Shown: positions 9,094-18,708 of the stretch, piece by piece
How positions within the stretch are numbered: position 1 is the stretch's first letter
Layout: every line of letters starts with the position of its first letter
Assembly: GCA_016937775.1 (NCBI GenBank)
Contig: JAFGVX010000067.1
Span: forward strand, 1 to 43,547
Reading direction: 5' to 3'
Source of the DNA: Campylobacterales bacterium
GTDB lineage: Bacteria > Campylobacterota > Campylobacteria > Campylobacterales > Sulfurovaceae
Length of the DNA: 43,547 nt
Notes under the pieces: model-generated
The model's input: the letters and a program-made list of their open reading frames with translations, nothing else
Databases searched by the model: none
What the model was told of the DNA's origin: nothing
Translations under genes and position numbers: made by a program

Positions 9094-10950
9094 TTAAAGC
9101 GCTTTTGAAGCGATATTTGCCACTCTCTTTGCAAAAAGAGATTTCTCATCTATCTCTAAACCTTCAGCGATTTTTGCGCTATCAAAAAGTACCCATGCTA
9201 TATCTTCAAAGAGTGCATCGTCTTTTATATTCACCAGTTTTTTAAGCATCTCATGCTCAGGATTTATCTCCAAAATAAGTGGGATATCCGGTACCTCTTG
9301 TCCCATCTGTTTAAACATATGTGCCATATTAGCCATAGGATCAGAGCTATCTTTTAGTACACACGCAGGGCTATCGGTAAGTCTAGAAGACACCTTTACC
9401 TCTTTGACGACATCGCCCAAAACTCCTTTGATTTTCTCAAGGAGTGGCTTCATATCCTCTTCTATCTTCGCTTGCTCCTCTTTATCTTTTGTTACCGGCG
9501 GCTCTATAGCTGAGATATCTTTTAAGCTCCACTCTTTATACTGCCCAATCATCGGAGTGACAATCTCATCAATCTCACCGTCATCCATGATAAGCACCTC
9601 AATCCCGGCACTCTTATAGGCTTCAAGGAGTGGCGAGCGGCGAGCAATCTTCTCATCATCAGCCACAAGATAATATATCTCTTTTTTCTCACTATTGCCC
9701 CTTGAAATATAATCTTTCAAACTTACCATACCCTCTTCGTTTGAACTTTTATATCGTACAATATCAAGTAAAAGTTCTTTATTGATATGATCAATATAGA
9801 TACCCTCTTTGATAACCTTGTTATATTCTTTGACGAAATTATCCATATCTTCGCTTTTGAGTTTTTTTATCGCTTGAAGTATTTTTTTAGTCGCTCCTTG
9901 TTTGATATTGGCTAGAATTCTGTTTTCTTGGAGTATCTCACGACTGACATTCAGCGGAAGATCAGATGAATCAATAATTCCTCGGACAAATCGTAAATAA
10001 GGCGGTAATAACTCTTTGCTCTCATCGGTAATGAAGACTCGTTTTACATAAAGCTTCACACCACTTTGCCAATCGGCTCTATACATATCCATAGGTGCTT
10101 TTTTTGGAATATAAAAGAGTGTTGTGTACTCATTTGCTCCTTCTGCTTTACTATGCAAATAAGTGAGTGGCTCATCATCACCATGTGATAAACTTTTATA
10201 AAATTCTATATAATCTGCCTTTTTAAGAGTACTTTTCTGAAGAGTCCAAAGTGCCTTTGCACTATTTGCCTGCTCTTTTTTATCAACAATTTTTGACTCT
10301 TTACCTTCCTCTTGCATCTCCTCTTCTTTATACTTGAGTACGATAGGATAAGCAATGTGATTGGAATATTTCTTGATAATCTCTTTGATTCTCCATGGAC
10401 TTACAAATTCCTTTTCTTCATCTTTAAGTTTTACATAAATAACTGTTCCATGCGACTCTTTAGTTACATCTTTTATCTCATACTCACCACTTCCATCACT
10501 GCTAAATTTATATGCTTGCTCTTCACCTGCTTTTTTAGTAATGACATCAACACTTTGAGCCACCATAAAGACCGAGTAAAATCCTACACCAAACTGCCCA
10601 ATGAGATTGCTATCTTTCTTTGCATCTCCACTCATGTTTTCTATAAATGATTTTGTACCCGATTTGGCGATAGTCCCTATGTTTTCCATAAGATCATCTT
10701 TGCTCATACCAATACCATTATCGATAATCGAAATGGAATTATCCTCTTTATCAAGCGTAACGGTTATCTCCCCGCTCCACTCCTCTTTTTTAAATGCTTC
10801 ATTCGTAAGATGCATATAGTTAAACTTATCAATCGCATCACTCGCATTAGATATAAGCTCTCTGACAAATATCTCTTTGTTCGAATATAAAGAGTGTGCC
10901 ATCAATTGCAAAAGCTGCCCTATCTCGCTTTGATATTGATATTTTGACAT
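9094..10950 (-). CDS. htpG: molecular chaperone HtpG (Hsp90)
   Basis: YQYQSEIGQLLQLMAHSLYSNKEIFVRELISNASDAIDK, GVGFYSVFMVA; start moved to the ATG at 10950 with an RBS. Confidence 0.98.
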   Translation of the reverse strand: MSKYQYQSEIGQLLQLMAHSLYSNKEIFVRELISNASDAIDKFNYMHLTNEAFKKEEWSGEITVTLDKEDNSISIIDNGIGMSKDDLMENIGTIAKSGTKSFIENMSGDAKKDSNLIGQFGVGFYSVFMVAQSVDVITKKAGEEQAYKFSSDGSGEYEIKDVTKESHGTVIYVKLKDEEKEFVSPWRIKEIIKKYSNHIAYPIVLKYKEEEMQEEGKESKIVDKKEQANSAKALWTLQKSTLKKADYIEFYKSLSHGDDEPLTYLHSKAEGANEYTTLFYIPKKAPMDMYRADWQSGVKLYVKRVFITDESKELLPPYLRFVRGIIDSSDLPLNVSREILQENRILANIKQGATKKILQAIKKLKSEDMDNFVKEYNKVIKEGIYIDHINKELLLDIVRYKSSNEEGMVSLKDYISRGNSEKKEIYYLVADDEKIARRSPLLEAYKSAGIEVLIMDDGEIDEIVTPMIGQYKEWSLKDISAIEPPVTKDKEEQAKIEEDMKPLLEKIKGVLGDVVKEVKVSSRLTDSPACVLKDSSDPMANMAHMFKQMGQEVPDIPLILEINPEHEMLKKLVNIKDDALFEDIAWVLFDSAKIAEGLEIDEKSLFAKRVANIASKAL

Positions 10951-10974
10951 ATTTACTCCTTGAAATTTTTTGTA

Positions 10975-11003
10975 ATTATACATAAACTAATCTCTTTTTT
11001 CAA
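10975..11003 (-). promoter_or_regulatory. sigma70-type promoter for htpG
   Basis: Minus strand TTGAAA - 17 nt - TATAAT. Confidence 0.55.
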
Positions 11004-11133
11004 GAACTTTAGTTAAAAAATATAAAAATATTGAGTGAACTACACTAAATGTTTTTTGATAAAAAATAATAAAAAAATCAAAACAGATATTTTATTACTA
11101 TAATTGACAATATAACTTTAAAAAGAGTTTTTT

Positions 11134-11551
11134 ATGAAAACAAGTGCACGCAACCAACTTAAAGGACTATCAAAAACATCATCGAAAGTAAAGTTAATGA
11201 TGCAGTCGTTATTGATGTTGGAGGCAATACGCTTAAAGCGGTCATTACCAAAGAATCCGTCAACGATATGGGTTAGCCACAGGGCAAGAAATTTATGGGA
11301 TTATCAAAGCTTCATTTGTCATGGTTGCCAAAGAAAAACTGGGTAAAATCAGCACACGCAATGTTTTTAAGACAAAAATATAAGTAATATCATAGAAGGA
11401 TGGTAAATTGCGAACTTAGACTCTCTATTGGCAGTGCTATGCTAACTGCTATCATCATCACGGAAAAAGCAATCAAAGAACTTGAGATTGCGCCAAAGGT
11501 GAGACTCTCTATGCGCTTATAAAGGCAAGCTCTATCATCCTTGCTCTATAA
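11134..11551 (+). pseudogene. degraded two-repeat TOBE/Mop (molybdopterin-binding) protein
   Basis: Joined frames read MKTSARNQLKG / TIKNIIESKVNDAVVIDVGGNTLKAVITKESVNDMG / ATGQEIYGIIKASFVMVAKEKLGKISTRNVFKTKI / SNIIEG / NCELRLSIGSAMLTAIITEKAIKELEI / KGETLYALIKASSIILAL-stop, requiring several single-base frame changes. Confidence 0.85.
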
Positions 11552-11561
11552 TTTTAAATCT

Positions 11562-12050
11562 TTAGAGACTCAAAGAAGTGATATCTTCACTATCTTTGTA
11601 TTCTTCGATAATTTTTGCTGCAAGTTCGGCTGCTGCGGCAGTAAAATCTGCACATTTTGTTGTGCGAAGATTATTTTTTATAAATATCTTTTGTCCTTCA
11701 TCGGTACCAAGATCGCAGCCTAAAAGATCGGAACAATAAACAGAATCGAACATATCACAAAATTGATCTGTGAGTTTTTGAACAGCAGCATAATTTTCAT
11801 CAACGGATTTGCTTGCATCCTTTCTTCCAAGCGCTATGTTTACCCCTAATACAGCGCCTGTGAATGCTCCGCAAGGACCACATGTATGTCCCATACCGCC
11901 GCAAAATCCCGTTGCAATATTTGGAAATAATTCCGATTCTATTCCTTGATTATAAGCTATCGCACTTAAAACACTCTCGGCACAATGAAACCCACAATTA
12001 AAATGTTCTTGAGCGTCTTGTTTTGTTTTTTTAATTTTCTTTTCTTTCAT
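11562..12050 (-). CDS. C_GCAxxG_C_C family protein
   Basis: HFNCGFHCAESVLSAIA...GFCGGMGHTCGPCGAFTGAVLGVNIALGR, the family signature. Confidence 0.92.
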   Translation of the reverse strand: MKEKKIKKTKQDAQEHFNCGFHCAESVLSAIAYNQGIESELFPNIATGFCGGMGHTCGPCGAFTGAVLGVNIALGRKDASKSVDENYAAVQKLTDQFCDMFDSVYCSDLLGCDLGTDEGQKIFIKNNLRTTKCADFTAAAAELAAKIIEEYKDSEDITSLSL

Positions 12051-12142
12051 AATTTTCCTTATACAATAACATAATAATCAACTCATAAATCTTCTCTTTA
12101 CACTTATATTTTAGCGAAGTATTGTGAAAATAGCAACGAAAT

Positions 12143-13129
12143 TTAAAGATCGAGTATCTTCTTATAATTAGTGTAAATTGGACTATTTTCCGGAAAATAT
12201 TCTAAAATAGTGCGAATATAACGATCAAAAGGATTTGCTATCTTTGCCAAAGCAAAGCGTTTTTTATACGGCAAATCATAAGAGTTTAAAATTGTACTAA
12301 AAGGCACCGGATAATCGGTACCGAAAAGCAACTTTTCATGTATCTCATATTGACGACTTAAGTGTGGCAATACTTTTGCTCTTACGGGAGTAAGAAGTGC
12401 GGATATATCTGCATAGAGATTATTATGCACTTGCAACATATCAATAAGCTGAAAATACTCTTGACTAAAATATTTTGGGCGAGAAGAGAATGTCTTATAT
12501 GGTTTTAAAGCAGAATAACTCAACGCCATATGTGCCGCTATGACATTAACACCAACTTCAAGGGGCTGTTCCAACATTTCAATGCTTTCGCAATGTTTAA
12601 AAGAATGTACGCTGCTTTCGCTACCTATATGAATGATAAGCGGAATATTCTTCTCTTTAAGTTTCTCAAAATATGCTCTGTAACGCTTCTCTTTTGTATT
12701 TACTCCCCAATAGTTCTGTAAAAATTTTGCCCCTTTAAATCCAAGTGCATGATACTTATCTATCTCGTCAAGAGCATCAGGACGCATAGGATTGATAGAA
12801 AAAAAAGGGATGATGATATCGGGGTGTGCTTGATAAATTTTTAATACATCATCATTGCTTGCGCAAACCGTTTGATCTCTGTGAAGTTCATTACCTTCCT
12901 CATCAACACGCGCATCTACTCCAAAAAGTACACTCTTGCTTAAATGTTTAGAGGTATGAATATTTTGGATAAGAGAATCACTATAAGCTTTGTGGGGATT
13001 ACAAGCAAGCTCTTTGTAATTCATGCCCATTTTTTTACCGAAAATACGAAGTGCAGCACGATCATAAAAGCGATTAAAAGATACTTTACTACTCAAAAGA
13101 TGCATATGAATATCAACTGTTTGCATCAA
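12143..13129 (-). CDS. amidohydrolase family (TIM-barrel metal-dependent hydrolase)
   Basis: MMQTVDIHMHLLSS...GFKGAKFLQNYWG...LIIHIGSESS...NVIAAHMALS...LLFGTDYPVPFS. Confidence 0.9.
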   Translation of the reverse strand: MMQTVDIHMHLLSSKVSFNRFYDRAALRIFGKKMGMNYKELACNPHKAYSDSLIQNIHTSKHLSKSVLFGVDARVDEEGNELHRDQTVCASNDDVLKIYQAHPDIIIPFFSINPMRPDALDEIDKYHALGFKGAKFLQNYWGVNTKEKRYRAYFEKLKEKNIPLIIHIGSESSVHSFKHCESIEMLEQPLEVGVNVIAAHMALSYSALKPYKTFSSRPKYFSQEYFQLIDMLQVHNNLYADISALLTPVRAKVLPHLSRQYEIHEKLLFGTDYPVPFSTILNSYDLPYKKRFALAKIANPFDRYIRTILEYFPENSPIYTNYKKILDL

Positions 13130-16100
13130 GCATCTCCTGCGCTATTTTTTTTGCCCTATTAAAATCACTCTTTCCGCTGGCAAGTTTCGGCAAATCTTCA
13201 ATCTGCAGATAAACAGCAGGTTGCATTAAGGGAGGTATATCACTTTTTTTAACAATAGTGGCAATTTCCTCTTTTGGAAGCTCTCCTTTATAAAGCACCA
13301 CTATTTTCTCTCCTTTTTTTTCATCTTCTAAGCTTACTGCGATTAATTCAATACTTGCATCAAATAGCTTCTCTATATTCTCCTCCACATTTCCAAGGGG
13401 AATCATTTCTCCTCCTATTTTTGCAAAACGGCTATAACGCCCCACTATAGTAATAAAGCCGTCACTATCAACATGCCCCTTATCTCCCGTGATATAATAA
13501 CGAGTATCATTAATTTTTTTAATCACCTCTTTAGTCTTTTTGGGCTCATTTAAATACCCTTTCATAACCTGCGGACCACCGACAATAATAAGCCCATCCT
13601 CTCCTAAGGGAAGTTCTTCATAACTTTGCGGGTCAACAATCTTCACGATAGTCCCCGGCAATGCTTGCCCTACAGTACCTATTTTATTGCCTATTATAAG
13701 TTGCATAGAATCTATTTCAAGTGCATCAGGCATATTTACTGAGATTACAGGTGAAGTTTCTGTTGTCCCATATCCTTCAAAGATATCAATCCCGAATTTT
13801 TCTTTAAATGCACGCTTGGTATCGACTTTGAGTTTTTCGGCTCCGGCAACAACCATACGAATGCTTTTAAACATCAAAGGGTGTAATTTTGGATTTTTTG
13901 TATAGAGTCTAAAAAATGTTGAAGTACCAAACATAATTGTCGGCTGATAGCGCACTGCAAGCTTCCCTATAGAAGCAGCATCAGTAGGATCGGGAGCGCT
14001 CACCATAGTAACACCTTCACATAGTGGCAATAAAGTAGTAATCGTCAATCCGAATGAATGAAAAATCGGCAAAGAATTTAAAATCACATCTCCATATTGA
14101 AAGTTGAGTAGTGCCGAAGTCTGCTTGATGTTTGCCAAAAGATTTTTATGTGTTAACTCTACTCCTTTTGGAGACCCTTCACTTCCGCTGCTAAAAAGAA
14201 TTGTTGCCGTATCATCAATAGAAGTTTTTGAAAAACAGAGTATCTCTATTAGCCATGGTGGCATCAGATAAGTTATAAATGAAGCAGTTATTTTTTGTAC
14301 ACTCGTAAAACTTTTGGCAAGATTTTCTACCATAATTTTTTCTTCATGAAATACATCGGAAAGATCAAATCCTTTTGCTTGTAATTTTTTCGTAAAATGC
14401 TCCGAAGTTATAATTGTTTTAATTTGTGCTTGTCCTATTGCGCTGTTTATTGCTTCACTACTAAGAGTATAATTGAGATTAATCGGACATTTCCCCGCAA
14501 CAAAAAGTGCCATATTTACTATCGATCCTATGGCAGAAGCAGGTAATATAACACCGATATTTTTATCATCAAAAGTCTTAAATTCTTTTGCAAAAAGTAA
14601 TACTGCTCGCAACATTTGTGCATTATTGAGATCGGCGCCGGTTGCATCTACGATAGAGCGTTTTAGCAATTTTCCTTTAGCTCGATATAGCCAGCTATGC
14701 TGCAACGGAGAGCATTGCGACATTTGCTCCTCCCAAGTCTCATAGGAGAGTGCTTTAACTGCTTGCTTAACATGTTCAGCTTTGGTGTCGGAAGGTAAAG
14801 GTGAACCGAAACTTACAACTACACTACGCTCGCCCCAATCTTTAGTCATTCTTTTAAACCTATTTTTTGCTCTTGAGAAAGTTGAACCCCATAATCCACA
14901 GATATAAAAAGGTACGATTGGATGTTTGGTATCTTTAAGTGCTACTTCATAACCTTTTTTAAATTCACCCAACTGTCCGTTATAGCTGATGCGTCCCTCC
15001 GGAAAAAGAGCAATTACCTCACCGTTATCCAAATGAGTTTGAATTTGTTTAATAGCATCCTTCCCTGAAGCTCTTGAAATCGGGATAACTTTAAAAAAAT
15101 TAACAAACCAACGAATATACCATTGATCGTAAATACTCTTTGCCATAACAAATTTTACTGCTCGCGGAGAAGCCACCTGCACAACAAGCCAATCAATCCA
15201 ACTGATATGATTACCAAGAAGCAAAACACCTCCGCTCGGAGGAAGATTATGTAGTCCTTTTACCGCAAGACTATAACGATTTTTAAGTACGGGCAACAAA
15301 AGCAGTCTAGCAAAAAGATGGGGTAATTTTTTGATAGACAAAAGACTCCCCGCAAGTAAAATAGTTGCACTTAAGATGAAGATAGTAGAGCTATGAAAGC
15401 CTAATATTACAAGTAATATACTCAAACTTAAAAAAAGTATCATAGTTGCGTTTTGTATAAAATTCTTTCCGGCAAGAATCGTACCGAGTTTAGAACTTGG
15501 TGCAAAATATTGTATCGAAGCATTTAAAGGCACAGCAAATAAGCCTCCGAAAAATCCAAACAATATACTTGAAAATGCCATAAAATAAGGATTACCAGTG
15601 GTTGTAAACATCAAAAGCGAAACAAAAAGACCAACCGCTCCAAGCGGTACAACACCAAGTTCTATATGTAGTCTTGATGCGCGTCCTGCAACAATAGAGC
15701 CTATAGCTATACCTATGGCGCTTGCTGCCAAAATCGCCTGAATTACAATAGCATTCTCATCACCGCTCATCATCTTATAATGTGCAGGAAAAACTGCGAT
15801 AATAACCTGTCCTATCCCCCAAAATACGCTTAATCCAATAATGCTAAGCCAAATGTTATAATCGGATCTAATCGATTGCATATTCTCTTTAAAATATCGA
15901 AAATGGAAATAACTTTGCATCTCAAAATGCTCTTTTATATTAGCAGCTTTGATAACCGGTAGTTTAAAAGATAGTGCGAATTCAATAATAGAAACTATCA
16001 CCAAAAGCCAACCGACAGGTGCGATACTTTGCAAGATAGCATTGGGATTTGCACTTGGCTCATAAATTCCTTCGAAAATGATTGAAAAAAAGATCGAACT

Positions 16101-16559
16101 AAAAAGAATTGCTGTAATAGTTACTGCTTGCACTACACCATTGGCAGCACCGAGACTCTCGACTCCAAAAATCTCTTTGATGAGACCAAATTTAGAAGGC
16201 GAATAAATTGCACTTTGCGCGGCAAGCAAAAAAGTAAAACCAAATGCAATATAAAAAAATCCCAAATAATAACTCAAAGTAATAAGTAGTGTCAGTACAA
16301 TAGCAGCTAGTGATGCATAACGAGCAATGATTGTTTTTGAAAAGTGATTACTAAGATAGCCTGATGGAGAGAAAAGAAAAACAAAAGGAAATAAAATCAT
16401 AGCATTAATAAATGCACTTAAAATGATAAGTGTATCCCCTTCAAAACTCTTAAGAAGCACATTTTGTATAGTAATCTTATGACCGACATCAACGGCAGCA
16501 TTGATAAAGAGCATAAAAACAAAAGGGATAAATCCCTTAACTCGCATCAACTCTTTCAT
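13113..16559 (-). CDS. aas: trifunctional MFS transporter / acyltransferase / acyl-ACP synthetase (LplT-Aas fusion)
   Basis: N-terminal ~12 TM MFS, then NHISWIDWLVV...FPEGRIS (PlsC HX4D), then LFSSGSEGSPKGVELTHKNL and FEGYGTTETSPVISVN (AMP-binding). Confidence 0.92.
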   Translation of the reverse strand: MKELMRVKGFIPFVFMLFINAAVDVGHKITIQNVLLKSFEGDTLIILSAFINAMILFPFVFLFSPSGYLSNHFSKTIIARYASLAAIVLTLLITLSYYLGFFYIAFGFTFLLAAQSAIYSPSKFGLIKEIFGVESLGAANGVVQAVTITAILFSSIFFSIIFEGIYEPSANPNAILQSIAPVGWLLVIVSIIEFALSFKLPVIKAANIKEHFEMQSYFHFRYFKENMQSIRSDYNIWLSIIGLSVFWGIGQVIIAVFPAHYKMMSGDENAIVIQAILAASAIGIAIGSIVAGRASRLHIELGVVPLGAVGLFVSLLMFTTTGNPYFMAFSSILFGFFGGLFAVPLNASIQYFAPSSKLGTILAGKNFIQNATMILFLSLSILLVILGFHSSTIFILSATILLAGSLLSIKKLPHLFARLLLLPVLKNRYSLAVKGLHNLPPSGGVLLLGNHISWIDWLVVQVASPRAVKFVMAKSIYDQWYIRWFVNFFKVIPISRASGKDAIKQIQTHLDNGEVIALFPEGRISYNGQLGEFKKGYEVALKDTKHPIVPFYICGLWGSTFSRAKNRFKRMTKDWGERSVVVSFGSPLPSDTKAEHVKQAVKALSYETWEEQMSQCSPLQHSWLYRAKGKLLKRSIVDATGADLNNAQMLRAVLLFAKEFKTFDDKNIGVILPASAIGSIVNMALFVAGKCPINLNYTLSSEAINSAIGQAQIKTIITSEHFTKKLQAKGFDLSDVFHEEKIMVENLAKSFTSVQKITASFITYLMPPWLIEILCFSKTSIDDTATILFSSGSEGSPKGVELTHKNLLANIKQTSALLNFQYGDVILNSLPIFHSFGLTITTLLPLCEGVTMVSAPDPTDAASIGKLAVRYQPTIMFGTSTFFRLYTKNPKLHPLMFKSIRMVVAGAEKLKVDTKRAFKEKFGIDIFEGYGTTETSPVISVNMPDALEIDSMQLIIGNKIGTVGQALPGTIVKIVDPQSYEELPLGEDGLIIVGGPQVMKGYLNEPKKTKEVIKKINDTRYYITGDKGHVDSDGFITIVGRYSRFAKIGGEMIPLGNVEENIEKLFDASIELIAVSLEDEKKGEKIVVLYKGELPKEEIATIVKKSDIPPLMQPAVYLQIEDLPKLASGKSDFNRAKKIAQEMLDANS

Positions 16560-16962
16560 ATTAGACTCTTATTTTTCAAAGAAAAGTTAAAAGAATAAAC
16601 ATACATTAACATTTTAAAATCAGCACTTCTTTTCATCCCCGCCCCTAAAATAAATTTATAAAATATAATCATAAAAATACCTTTTGCATCTAATAAATTA
16701 TCTATTTATACTATTTTAAATAATAAAATCTCCCCCTATTATCAATCCAAACCTTATAATAGAAAATAAAAAATACAAAAAGTTTTAATTCTTTACTGCT
16801 AAAAAAGAAATGCTACCATAATATATATTAATAATAAATTATTTTAATTAAAATTTTATATATATACCATTTTATCCATATTATAATCTAGTTTATATTA
16901 GCTTATAATTATTACTCTTAAACATTATCATAAGTAAATTTATATCAATAAATAAAATTTAA

Positions 16963-17070
16963 ATGCAAGAGCTACTGTTAGATAAAAAGCTTACTGTTTA
17001 TTTGTTTTTAGATAAATCTTTACAATTAGAGAAAGCAAAAAAAATACGATTTTGTTTATTTTTGTATTAG
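16963..17070 (+). other. possible small ORF (35 aa), unsupported
   Basis: ATG...TAG reading MQELLLDKKLTVYLFLDKSLQLEKAKKIRFCLFLY inside a long AT-rich gap; no convincing RBS. Confidence 0.15.
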
Positions 17071-17071
17071 A

Positions 17072-17131
17072 TTTAAGAGCTGTTGTGAGAGAGCTTACTA
17101 ACTCGTAAGTGACCAAGTCAACTCTCTTAAA
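17072..17131. other. complex inverted-repeat structure (three-way-junction-like) 3' of guaA
   Basis: TGAGAGAG [CTTAC-TAACTC-GTAAG][TGAC-CAA-GTCA] A CTCTCTTA, plus competing TTTAAGAG (17072-17079) / CTCTTAAA (17124-17131). Confidence 0.5.
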
Positions 17132-17152
17132 GATGATGCAAAATAAAAGAAA

Positions 17153-18691
17153 TCACTCCCACTCGATTGTTGCCGGTGGCTTCGAACTAATATCATACAC
17201 CACCCTATTAATTCCGCTTACTTCATTGATAATACGTCTACTGATACTCTCTAATACATCGTGCGGGACGTGTGCAAAAGTTGCAGTCATTCCATCAACC
17301 GATTCGACCATACGCACACAAACGGTATTGTCATAGGTTCTATTATCCCCCATTACGCCGACCGAACTAACGTTGAGCAACACTGTAAATGCTTGCCAAA
17401 CTTTATCATAATAACCGCTTGCTTTGAGCTCCTCTTGCATGATAGCATCACTCTCTTTTACAAGATGTAATGATTTTTCATTTACTTCACCCATAATGCG
17501 AATGGCTAGTCCGGGTCCCGGGAATGGATGGCGACCGATCATATCGCGGGGTAAACCAAGCTCAAGCCCGAGTTTTCGCACCTCATCTTTAAATATCTCT
17601 CGTAAAGGCTCTACGAGATCAAACGTCATCCACTCCGGCAAACCTCCAACATTATGGTGCGACTTGATAGTTTTTGAGGGTCCCTTTACGGAAACTGATT
17701 CTATAACATCCGTATAGAGCGTCCCCTGTGCTAAAAATGATGCATCTTTATGCTTTTTAGCTTCTTTATCAAATATCTCAATGAAAGTCTCGCCAATGAT
17801 CTTTCTTTTTCGTTCAGGATCAACCACTCCTTTTAATTTTCCCAAAAAGAGTTCTCTCGCATCAATAGTTACAAGATTGATATCAAGTATCTTGAACATA
17901 TCTTGCACCTGCTTGGCTTCATTTTTACGTAATAATCCCTGATCAACGAATACACATACGAGTTGTTCAGGCGGAAGCGCTTGTGATAAAAGTGCAGCAA
18001 CAACAGAACTATCAACACCACCGCTTACACCGCAAAGCACTACTCGACCACCTATCTGCTCTTTGATCTGCGCGATTTTCTCTTTGGCAAAACTTCCCAT
18101 ATTCCAAGTACTTTCACACTCGCATATGTTCTTTGCAAAATTTTTAAGCATTTTCACACCTTGCGCGGAGTGATGCACTTCGGGGTGAAATTGAAAAGCA
18201 TATACCAATCGTTTTGTATCGGCTATAGCAGCGAACGGTGAGTTTTCACTAAAACCGATAGCTTCAAAACCTTGTGGCATATGTTCAACCTTATCGCCAT
18301 GGCTCATCCAGACAACCGAACCGTCATCAATATCTCTAAATATATCAGAATTTGATGCGAATGAGAGCTGTGCTTTACCATACTCATGATGACTTGCAGG
18401 TATGACCTCTCCTCCAAAATGCTGTGTAATAAGTTGCATACCGTAACATATTCCAAGAATCGGTAATCCCAAATCCCATATCTTCTCATCGAGCTTGTAT
18501 GCATCATCGGCATACACAGAAGCAGGACCTCCTGAAAGTATGATGCCTTTTGGTGATCGCTTTTTGAGCTCTTCTATGCTCTCCGAAAAAGGAAAGACTT
18601 CACAATAAACCCCGCTCTCTCTTAATTTTCTAGCAATTAACTGTGTATATTGTGAGCCAAAATCAAGTATGACTATGGGAACTACATCCAT
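17153..18691 (-). CDS. guaA: GMP synthase (glutamine-hydrolysing)
   Basis: [57 protein letters not shown]-terminal KPPATIEWE. Confidence 0.99.
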   Translation of the reverse strand: MDVVPIVILDFGSQYTQLIARKLRESGVYCEVFPFSESIEELKKRSPKGIILSGGPASVYADDAYKLDEKIWDLGLPILGICYGMQLITQHFGGEVIPASHHEYGKAQLSFASNSDIFRDIDDGSVVWMSHGDKVEHMPQGFEAIGFSENSPFAAIADTKRLVYAFQFHPEVHHSAQGVKMLKNFAKNICECESTWNMGSFAKEKIAQIKEQIGGRVVLCGVSGGVDSSVVAALLSQALPPEQLVCVFVDQGLLRKNEAKQVQDMFKILDINLVTIDARELFLGKLKGVVDPERKRKIIGETFIEIFDKEAKKHKDASFLAQGTLYTDVIESVSVKGPSKTIKSHHNVGGLPEWMTFDLVEPLREIFKDEVRKLGLELGLPRDMIGRHPFPGPGLAIRIMGEVNEKSLHLVKESDAIMQEELKASGYYDKVWQAFTVLLNVSSVGVMGDNRTYDNTVCVRMVESVDGMTATFAHVPHDVLESISRRIINEVSGINRVVYDISSKPPATIEWE

Positions 18692-18708
18692 TTTTTTCCT
18701 TTTTTAAG

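Noticed and set aside
11134-11346. 70 aa ORF reported by the ORF track as a protein
   Set aside because: After the first ~11 codons it is an out-of-frame reading of the TOBE/Mop pseudogene.
17086-17129. Possible tRNA or tRNA remnant
   Set aside because: It has paired arms but lacks the T-loop GTTCRANNC motif, a 7-nt anticodon loop and a plausible D-arm; too short for a tRNA.
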